The position numbers were made by a program, and so were the translations under genes. The notes under the pieces were generated by a model. The model saw only the letters and a list, made by a program, of their open reading frames with translations. It searched no databases and was not told the DNA's origin. From Myxococcales bacterium (GTDB lineage Bacteria > Myxococcota_A > Polyangia > Nannocystales > Nannocystaceae), in the NCBI GenBank assembly GCA_014240065.1, contig JAAZXR010000011.1, positions 26,985 to 90,984 of the forward strand: a DNA stretch of 64,000 bases. Reading direction: 5' to 3'. This document shows, piece after piece, positions 1 to 6,081 of the stretch. Within the stretch, counting starts at the first letter, position 1, and the number at the start of each line of letters is the position of its first letter.

Positions 1-568
1 CGCTGAGGGCGCCCCAGCCCTCGGTCCCCTCATCCCAGACAGCCTCCGTCGGCGTTCGCCCCGCGCACCCGTCGAGGTCGCCATCGGCCGCGCAGTCGAA
101 CTTCAGCCACTCGCAGCCGTCCGCGCTCACCCAGACCTCCGCGGGCTCCGGGAAATCGACGGAGAAGGGATTCTCGAACACGACGAAGTCCGGGCCGCTG
201 TCGCTGTTGTACGCGCCGTCGAGACCGAGGTCGATGACAATGGAGCCGCCGCAACCAAGCGACACGACGTCGGTGGCACCACCCGGTGGTCCCGCGACCA
301 AGCTGTGCACGTCGTCGTGGCCGTGGCCGCCGGCTTCGACGGTCGCCTCCGCGGGCGAGAAGTGGGCGGCGCAGCGACCATAGGTCTGCGCTTCCGCGAT
401 CTCCTCGTCTGTGCACGGCTCGACACATCCGGTCCACGGCTCGATCGGCGGTGACTTCGAGGCCACAGCGTCGTCCCCCGAGTCGCACGCGGCGAGACAA
501 ACAACGGCGGCGAACGAAGCGGCGACGAGCGACCGGCAGGCGGGTGATACTGGAGTGAGTCTCAACAT
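1..568 (-). CDS. surface lipoprotein downstream of a B12 riboswitch (3' end outside window)
   Basis: The frame opens at an ATG at 568 and runs off the left edge with no stop, so 189 residues are visible and the C-terminus is missing. Residues 1-28 are a lipoprotein signal ending in the lipobox LAAC (Cys28), so the product should be lipid-anchored outside the inner membrane. The body carries VSLGCGGSIVIDLG followed by GPDFVVFENPF, a pattern found in proteins annotated only as 'cell surface protein' in Myxococcota and Bacteroidota; its biochemical role is unknown to me. The leader holds a cobalamin riboswitch (658-831), so the gene is expected to be repressed when B12 is plentiful. A role in corrinoid capture, and a transport operon further left, are inferences from that control. 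The frame is certain; the function is not. Confidence 0.85.
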   Translation of the reverse strand, partial: MLRLTPVSPACRSLVAASFAAVVCLAACDSGDDAVASKSPPIEPWTGCVEPCTDEEIAEAQTYGRCAAHFSPAEATVEAGGHGHDDVHSLVAGPPGGATDVVSLGCGGSIVIDLGLDGAYNSDSGPDFVVFENPFSVDFPEPAEVWVSADGCEWLKFDCAADGDLDGCAGRTPTEAVWDEGTEGWGALS

Positions 569-640
569 GTTGACCTTTCGCCTTGTGCGAAGGACCGATC
601 TACAATGAGCGGTCTTCACGTCCCCTCGAGGCTGTGGGGT

Positions 641-656
641 CTCGCCTCTCGGCGAG
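641..656 (-). promoter_or_regulatory. hairpin downstream of the B12 aptamer, possible expression platform
   Basis: Perfect 6-bp stem CTCGCC/GGCGAG closed by a GAGA (GNRA) tetraloop on the transcribed strand. It sits 2 bases past P1 of the riboswitch and about 70 bases before the lipoprotein start codon. Its position fits a switch element, but no alternative pairing with the aptamer was demonstrated. Confidence 0.4.
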
Positions 657-657
657 C

Positions 658-831
658 TCGACGGTAGGTTTTCGGGCTCACAAGCGCGGCCATCTGGCCT
701 CCTAGGACTCGCGGCTTCCCAGCGATTGCCAGTGCCTTCGGTGCGAGTTTCGTTCTTGCTTACCGCTGCGGGGGCAGCCCCGGATTTGCACCGGATTCCC
801 TCAGGGCGAGCCGTGAAGCGCGCGCCGTCGA
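658..831 (-). ncRNA. cobalamin (adenosylcobalamin-type) riboswitch
   Basis: Read on the minus strand, this leader has the B12-riboswitch core in order: GGGAATCCGGTGCAAATCC, then GCCCCCGCAGCGGTAA, then GGCACTGG, GGGAAG, and finally AGCCCGAAAACCTACC. The closing helix P1 is visible as TCGACGG (825-831) pairing with CCGTCGA (658-664). Downstream, a perfect hairpin CTCGCC-GAGA-GGCGAG (641-656) lies between the aptamer and the ATG at 568 and could be part of the expression platform. No U-tract follows it, so control of translation is more likely than termination, but that is inference. The element serves the truncated lipoprotein gene to its left. Confidence 0.9.
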
Positions 832-930
832 TATTCGATGAGTACGTCGCGAGCGCGCGGTCGTCAACCCAGCCTCTCCTCACCCACCATGGCGCCCGCC
901 TGGTCCCCGAGCGCATCCAGCGCCCATCGC

Positions 931-3108
931 TCAGCCAGGGGTGAGGCCCGGGGCTGCGGCCGTGAGCCCCCAGGTCCAGTTGTCCAGCACCACGAGCGAG
1001 TCGTACAGGTGACCCCCCGCGTCCCACACCGCCAGCCGGATCTCTGCGGTCTCCCCGGGCTCCACGTTGCCGCTCATGGTCAGCCAGCCGGTGCCGCCCC
1101 CCTTGTAGTAGTGCCCCGTCGTCGTCCCCGGGTCGTCCAGACAACCGGGATCGAACTGTCCGGTCGCGTCGTAGGCGTCAAAGCCCGTCCCGATGAGCTG
1201 GTCGACCCCGACGCAGCCCAGGTAGTCGCTGCTTTGACCGCTGCATCCGATGGGTCCGTTCTCGCACTGGGAGAACAGGCCATTCGCCGACTGCGCCAGG
1301 TTCACGCCGAGCGGCCACAACACCGTGCCGTCCGAGAACTGATCGTAGACCGCGATGTTCTTGTCGGTCGGGTTGTCGAGATCCGTGCTGTCGAGCAGCG
1401 CGACGAACATGTCCGTGTACTGACTGCACACGTACTCTGGGAACTCCGCGGAGAAGAAATTCAGATCGGCCGTGAAGGATTGGGCGTTCGTAGGCACCCG
1501 CACGCGGATCGTGAGCATCACGGGATCATTCGACGTCGTCGCGTCTGTCGGACAGCCAGGCACGTTGGGGAACGCGTCCCCGTTGGCGGCGTACCAATCC
1601 GCCGGGGGCGGCGAGACTGTCCCCCACCACATGCCGCCCTCGAAGCTGTTGAACGGTGGATTCGTGTCCGTCAGATCCGCGGCGACCCCGGACGACAACA
1701 CGACCAGGGAGTCGAAACCCGTGGGCAGATTCGCGCCAAAATTGTCACGCACGGCGGCCTGGTCGGCGTTCTCAAGCGTGGTGCCATCGGTCTCCGTCAA
1801 GGTCGCGGCGATCACCCCCCAGACGCGCTCTGCTTGGGTCGGGGGCGTCTCGACCGTGAACTGACATAGATCGAGGGCGCGGGCGTAATTCAGCACGTCG
1901 TTGGTGTCGCTGCTGATCCCCGAATCGCAGCCGAGCTCTGGCTCGTCCACGGTCCCGTCGCAGTCGTCGTCGATCCCGTTGCCCGGGACGTCGTACGCGC
2001 CGGGGTTCACGAGCTCTGGATCGAGCGAGCAGCCGATCTGCTCACAGCAGTCGAGGACGACGCCGTTCTCGCATTGGTCGTATCCATCACCGTCCATATC
2101 GTTCGAAGAATCTGTGAGTCCGTCGCAGTCGTTGTCGAGACCATCCCCGCACACCTCCACCGCAGGCAGGACTTGGCCGACACATGGGCCCCACGCCAAG
2201 CCATCGGTGTCGCAGGTCTGAGTGCCCGCCGCGCACTCGCCCACCCCTTCGGTGTCGGCCGCGCCGAGGTAGCAGCTTTGCACCTCGCCGGGGACGCACA
2301 AGCACCCGGGCCCCCCCTCGCATCCGTCCACTGGATCCCCGTTGCAATCGAGCGTCCCCATATCGCACGGGCCCATCACGCAGTCGCCCTGCTCACACAG
2401 CGGGGCCGCGTTCGCGTACACGCACTCGTTCCCGCAGCTCCCACAGTTCATCGGATCGCTTTGCACGTCGAGACACTGACCCGCGCAGCACGCATCGGCG
2501 CCGAGGCAGCCATGCGAGGGCGTACACCCGGGAACGCACGCGTCGCCGTCGCAGATCGTGCCCAGCGCGCAGTCGACGTCCTCGACGCAGCCGACGCACA
2601 TGTGGCTAGGGAGGTCACAGACGGTCGGCGACATGCAGTCAGAGTCATCCGCACACCCAGGGACACACTCGTTGTCCGACGTACAATACTCCCCCGTCGC
2701 GCAGAGGTCTTCGGCGGGAGTACACGGCACACAGGCCCCTTCGTCACACACTTCGCCGGCGGGGTCGCCCACGCAGTCGGCGTTCGAGGTGCACCCGGTG
2801 GAGCCGGTGGAGCCGGTGGAGCCGGTGGAGCCGGTGTCCTCACCACCAGTGGTGGTCTCGTCGCCGGAGGTCGCACCACCACCGCTCGTCGTCTCGCCCG
2901 CCCCCGACGTCGAATCGTCTGCGCCGCTCGTCTCGGAGTCGCCATCCGAGGCCACGGTTTCAGCGGAGGAGCCCGATTCTGTCCCGCTGAACGAATCGAT
3001 CCCGAACGAAGCCTGCGTCTCGCTTGATGTGCAAGCCATCGCGTTCGCTACCAAAACAATGACCGCCGCGCGCCCGCGCGACGAGACAGACAACCATTTA
3101 CAGCTCAT
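931..3108 (-). CDS. Cys-rich lipoprotein with putative metal-binding repeats and choice-of-anchor-L domain
   Basis: About 725 residues from the ATG at 3108. An upstream in-frame ATG at 3348 would add 80 residues with no signal peptide, so the shorter start is preferred; it gives an export signal ending near AMAC (Cys about 25). After a Ser/Thr/Gly linker with GST repeats comes a Cys-rich stretch (roughly residues 110-260) with CxxGxxCV-type units like those of myxobacterial surface proteins. Next are two 'GDGxDNDCDGxxD' motifs (GDGLDNDCDGLTD and GNGIDDDCDGTVDE), typical of the putative metal-binding family and probably Ca-binding Asp loops. The C-terminal part of about 300 residues resembles the choice-of-anchor-L domain (VLNYARALDLC, FFSAEFPEYV, VVLDNWTW). 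A surface or secreted adhesin-like role is inferred. Confidence 0.85.
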   Translation of the reverse strand: MSCKWLSVSSRGRAAVIVLVANAMACTSSETQASFGIDSFSGTESGSSAETVASDGDSETSGADDSTSGAGETTSGGGATSGDETTTGGEDTGSTGSTGSTGSTGCTSNADCVGDPAGEVCDEGACVPCTPAEDLCATGEYCTSDNECVPGCADDSDCMSPTVCDLPSHMCVGCVEDVDCALGTICDGDACVPGCTPSHGCLGADACCAGQCLDVQSDPMNCGSCGNECVYANAAPLCEQGDCVMGPCDMGTLDCNGDPVDGCEGGPGCLCVPGEVQSCYLGAADTEGVGECAAGTQTCDTDGLAWGPCVGQVLPAVEVCGDGLDNDCDGLTDSSNDMDGDGYDQCENGVVLDCCEQIGCSLDPELVNPGAYDVPGNGIDDDCDGTVDEPELGCDSGISSDTNDVLNYARALDLCQFTVETPPTQAERVWGVIAATLTETDGTTLENADQAAVRDNFGANLPTGFDSLVVLSSGVAADLTDTNPPFNSFEGGMWWGTVSPPPADWYAANGDAFPNVPGCPTDATTSNDPVMLTIRVRVPTNAQSFTADLNFFSAEFPEYVCSQYTDMFVALLDSTDLDNPTDKNIAVYDQFSDGTVLWPLGVNLAQSANGLFSQCENGPIGCSGQSSDYLGCVGVDQLIGTGFDAYDATGQFDPGCLDDPGTTTGHYYKGGGTGWLTMSGNVEPGETAEIRLAVWDAGGHLYDSLVVLDNWTWGLTAAAPGLTPG
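2795..2836 (-). repeat. 9-bp coding tandem repeat (Gly-Ser-Thr linker)
   Basis: Four perfect copies of CCGGTGGAG plus a partial fifth, lying within the lipoprotein gene and encoding Gly-Ser-Thr units on the minus strand. Perfect identity at the DNA level suggests recent slippage. The 9-bp unit keeps the frame, so copy-number change would alter linker length only. Confidence 0.9.
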
Positions 3109-3429
3109 CGACGCCCATGGTGGCAGCACAATACGAGATTTCCGCGGCCCAGTCAGTGACGCCACGGGGACAACCACCAACCCAGGTGCAGATTCCCCGC
3201 GGCCATCCACGCGGCGCATACCAGTCCCCCTCCGCTCGTCTCGCACCACACCGCAAATCGCGCCGCCGCGCGTCTCCCCCCCCTGACAACAGGTACGGAG
3301 CGCGCGACCAACCACCTCCCGCTCGGTGGGTCCGCTGCCGCGCTTCACCGCGACGACTTGAGCTCGACAAGTCCTCGCGCCCTCGACGGCGGTGACGCTG
3401 TCACTCCAGGCGCAACGCCAACCCGAGGG
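3109..3429. other. intergenic, no gene seen
   Basis: 321 bases between the 61-residue gene and the lipoprotein gene, both on the minus strand. All frames here are short or have composition typical of shadow frames, and I see no strong ribosome-binding site next to a credible start. It presumably contains the promoter and leader of the lipoprotein gene. Confidence 0.5.
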
Positions 3430-3615
3430 CTACGCGCGGAAGTAAAACAGCGTGATCGTGAGACAGTGAAACTCGCTATCCGAGCTCTGGGTCACGATGG
3501 TGTCGACAACCTCGACCGCGTTGTTCCGCAGCCACTCCGTGGCTCGTTCGCCAATCTCTTCACGCTCGCGCGCCTTGGTCGCCGAAAACACCTTTACCCC
3601 GTTGTACGCTTGCAT
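3430..3615 (-). CDS. small conserved-looking protein of unknown function (61 aa)
   Basis: The start at 3615 has GAGGAG ten bases upstream; an alternative ATG at 3633 would add six residues. The product starts MQAYNGVKVFSATKARERE and continues with a short helix (EEIGERATEWLR), a beta-type stretch (VEVVDTIVTQSSD) and the ending EFHCLTITLFYFRA. It has no signal peptide or membrane segment, so it should be cytosolic. Balanced composition and a compact alpha/beta pattern argue for a real protein. I recall similar short proteins from Myxococcota, but no function is known to me. It diverges from prmA across an intergenic region that holds a perfect inverted repeat. Confidence 0.75.
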   Translation of the reverse strand: MQAYNGVKVFSATKAREREEIGERATEWLRNNAVEVVDTIVTQSSDSEFHCLTITLFYFRA

Positions 3616-3706
3616 CGCTTTGTCGCTCCTCATGCACCGCGGCTCCGACTAGAGCCCGGTGACTGCGCTCAACAGGTACCCCGTCTACGTTCCCGTGTCA
3701 AAAGAA

Positions 3707-3727
3707 TTATCCAGCGCTGCTGGATAA
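3707..3727. promoter_or_regulatory. perfect 9-bp inverted repeat, candidate operator
   Basis: TTATCCAGC and GCTGGATAA are exact reverse complements separated by GCT. The element lies in the divergent spacer between the 61-residue gene (start 3615) and prmA (start 3829). It has no T-tract, so it does not look like a terminator; its size and symmetry fit a dimeric repressor or activator site. No regulator gene is adjacent. Confidence 0.5.
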
Positions 3728-3828
3728 GCGCCGCCTCCTCGCGGGCGAAATCGCGAGTGTGGGGATCCGCCCCAAATCCTGCGCGCGCGGAGCGAATCCT
3801 TGAGTGACCGCGGTGTACAACCGTGCCC

Positions 3829-4764
3829 ATGTCCGCGAAGCGAGAACAACCCCCATGGTCGACCCTCACGCTGATCGCGTCCGAAGGTCCGACCACAGCA
3901 GCGGCCCAGGGGCTTCTCGAACATCAGCTGGAGTCGTTGGGCGCGCTGCTCCTCGAAGACGACGCGGTCACCGGCGTCGAGTATCGCGACGCGAGGACCT
4001 TTGAAGTCGCGGAGCGACCGTCGCTGGTGGTCTACACCACGCCACAAGCCCTCGACAGACTCGAGCAACGCAGCCGAGAGGTGAGCCCTCTGCTCGGACT
4101 ACCACCGCTCCACACCCGCCGCTACACCACCAACGACGACAGCTGGCGCGACAGTTGGAAGGAGTTTTTCAAGCCCCTCCGGCCCGGCTCGGGTAGATTT
4201 CTCGTCCGCCCGAGCTGGATCGAACGGCGTGATGACGACCCAGAGCTCGAGATCATTCTCGATCCAGGGCGGGCGTTTGGGACCGGACAACACGAGAGCA
4301 CGTCGCTGTGCCTCGAGTTCATCGCGTCCCTCGACACGTCGCTCCAGGTCAAACCAAGACGCGTCCTCGACCTCGGGTGCGGCTCTGGGCTCCTCGGTCT
4401 CGCCGCGGCCCGGCTGTGGTCCGGCTGTGAGATCGTCGCGGTCGATGTGGACCCAGAGGCGGTCGAGACAACCAAGGAAAATGCGGCGCACAACGGCCTC
4501 GAACGACGTGTTCAAGCGTTTCGAGGCGCGGCCGAGGACATCGACGACACCTTCGATCTCGTCCTCGCGAACATCCGCCCCTCCGTGTTGATCCCCAACG
4601 CGCGCGAGATTGCTGGTGCAAGTTCGAAAACTTTGATCTTGAGCGGTATCCTCGACGAGGAGTTTGAGAATGTCCTCGCCGCCTACCGACCGCTCGACCT
4701 CATCGAAGCCCTGCCCGCCAAGAGCGCGACCGGATGGACCGCGGCGTGTTTGGAGCGACCCTAG
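3829..4764 (+). CDS. prmA: ribosomal protein L11 methyltransferase
   Basis: Transfers methyl groups from S-adenosylmethionine to ribosomal protein L11. An N-terminal domain of about 130 residues is followed by DPGRAFGTGQHEST (about residue 145), the family signature linking substrate domain and methyltransferase, then SAM-binding motif I DLGCGSGLLGLAAARL (about 181), the acidic VDVDPEA loop, and LANIRP at the active-site motif. About 311 residues is slightly longer than the E. coli enzyme. Translation could start at GTG 3823 or ATG 3829; neither has a strong ribosome-binding site. It abuts rsmE with no gap, so the two RNA/ribosome-modification genes form an operon. Confidence 0.95.
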   Translation: MSAKREQPPWSTLTLIASEGPTTAAAQGLLEHQLESLGALLLEDDAVTGVEYRDARTFEVAERPSLVVYTTPQALDRLEQRSREVSPLLGLPPLHTRRYTTNDDSWRDSWKEFFKPLRPGSGRFLVRPSWIERRDDDPELEIILDPGRAFGTGQHESTSLCLEFIASLDTSLQVKPRRVLDLGCGSGLLGLAAARLWSGCEIVAVDVDPEAVETTKENAAHNGLERRVQAFRGAAEDIDDTFDLVLANIRPSVLIPNAREIAGASSKTLILSGILDEEFENVLAAYRPLDLIEALPAKSATGWTAACLERP

Positions 4765-5466
4765 GTGACCACTCGCGTCTTCGTGGATGAGCGAACACCC
4801 GACGGCGAAGGTCTGCGCGTACAGCTGTCGCCGCAAGAGTCCCATTACGCGCTGCGTGTGCGGCGACTTCAACCCGGCGCGTCGCTCATCGCGATGGACG
4901 GTCGCGCGCGCCAATGGGCCGCCACCGTGCTCTCCCAGGAGAGTCGCAAGTGCCTGATTTCACTTGATGAAATACTAAATCCCCCATCACCGACGGCGCC
5001 CGTTTTCTTGCTCGTGGGCAGGCCCGATGCCGCTGCTTGTCTCGAGCTCCTCACCGGCGCGTGCGAGCTCGGGGTGCACATGATCGCGTTCGTCGACACT
5101 GCCCGCAGCCAGCGTCACAGCCCCTCGCCGGAGCGAGTCGCTCGGACGATCCAAGCGGCCATGCGCCAGTGCGGCAGGTTCTCCCCGCCCGACGTGAGGC
5201 ACTTCGCGAGCCTCGAGGAGGCGTTGCAATTTGAATCACATCTCCCCTGCGTCTTCGGTGATCTCGAAACGCGCGACGAGCAGGTGGAGGTGGCCGCCGT
5301 GCCGTCACCTCCGTGTCGTGTCGCGGTCGGTCCGGAAGGTGGATGGACTCGCGACGAGCGCGCGCTGTTGTCAACGCTTGGCGCGACCCCCGTTCAAGTT
5401 TCTCCGTGGGTGCTGCGCACCCCGACCGCGGCCCTCGCAATTGTGGCGAAATCCTTAGTTTTCTAG
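4765..5466 (+). CDS. rsmE: 16S rRNA (uracil1498-N3)-methyltransferase
   Basis: Methylates N3 of U1498 in 16S rRNA. The GTG start follows the prmA stop codon directly, showing translational coupling. An N-terminal PUA-like part contains HYALRVRRLQPG and MDGRARQW. The C-terminal SPOUT methyltransferase knot contains VAVGPEGGWTRDE (about residue 188), the SAM-binding trefoil-knot signature, followed by VSPWVLRTPTAAL near the C-terminus, matching the 'LG.rILRtETA' motif with Pro-Thr-Ala in place of Glu-Thr-Ala. The 233-residue length is normal. Confidence 0.95.
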   Translation: MTTRVFVDERTPDGEGLRVQLSPQESHYALRVRRLQPGASLIAMDGRARQWAATVLSQESRKCLISLDEILNPPSPTAPVFLLVGRPDAAACLELLTGACELGVHMIAFVDTARSQRHSPSPERVARTIQAAMRQCGRFSPPDVRHFASLEEALQFESHLPCVFGDLETRDEQVEVAAVPSPPCRVAVGPEGGWTRDERALLSTLGATPVQVSPWVLRTPTAALAIVAKSLVF

Positions 5467-5490
5467 CGTTCGTGGTATCCTTATCATCGC

Positions 5491-6081
5491 GTGCCCCGAT
5501 CATCACCAGGCGCCGCATGCCCTACTTGCGACGTGCGGCTCCCCCTCGATCCGGAATGGAAGACCCGCTTCCAGCCTCCAACGATCACGTGTGAGCACTG
5601 CGACACAGCGCTGCGACCCGTGACGAGCGCGAGCGTGTGGCGACGAGCTGCCGGCGCGCTCGTCGACACGCTGGTCGTCGCAGGCTGCGGATCCCTCGCG
5701 TTCGCATTCATCGGGCTGTTCGGCCTGCAACCGCAGCTGATGCCCGGCGGATCCGCCGACGAGTGGCTGCGCTTCGCGGCCCTCCCGATGACCACTCTCG
5801 GGCTCGAACTAGCCCCGGTGTTGATCATCGCGGTCGTCTACCTGGTCATATTTGTGGCGCTGCGAGGTCAGACACCGGGCATGAAGGTGGCGCGCGTCTA
5901 CGTCGTGGACCCGGCCCTCCGCGCGCCTTCGTACGGGCGCTCCACCGCCCGCGCGCTCTTCCAAGTGGCCGGGCTCATGTTCGGCGCCATCAACTTGTTT
6001 TGGGTCATCATCGATCGAGAGCGACGGACCCTCCACGACCGGCTCTCCAATACGTACACGATTCAACGGGGGAATTGCTGA
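5491..6081 (+). CDS. RDD-family membrane protein with N-terminal zinc ribbon
   Basis: Starts at GTG 5491. Residues 10-37 contain CPTC and CEHC pairs, a likely rubredoxin-type zinc ribbon facing the cytoplasm. An RDD domain follows: WRRAAGALVDTLVV opening the first membrane segment, a second segment around LELAPVLIIAVVYLVIFVAL, RGQTPGMKVARVYVV, and a third near VAGLMFGAINLFWVIID ending RRTLHDRLSNT, the typical RDD closing motif. RDD proteins have been linked to ion/proton exchange in some bacteria, but the substrate here cannot be told. The stop codon shares one base with the next start (TGATG), so it is coupled to the MshEN/HEAT gene. Confidence 0.85.
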   Translation: MPRSSPGAACPTCDVRLPLDPEWKTRFQPPTITCEHCDTALRPVTSASVWRRAAGALVDTLVVAGCGSLAFAFIGLFGLQPQLMPGGSADEWLRFAALPMTTLGLELAPVLIIAVVYLVIFVALRGQTPGMKVARVYVVDPALRAPSYGRSTARALFQVAGLMFGAINLFWVIIDRERRTLHDRLSNTYTIQRGNC

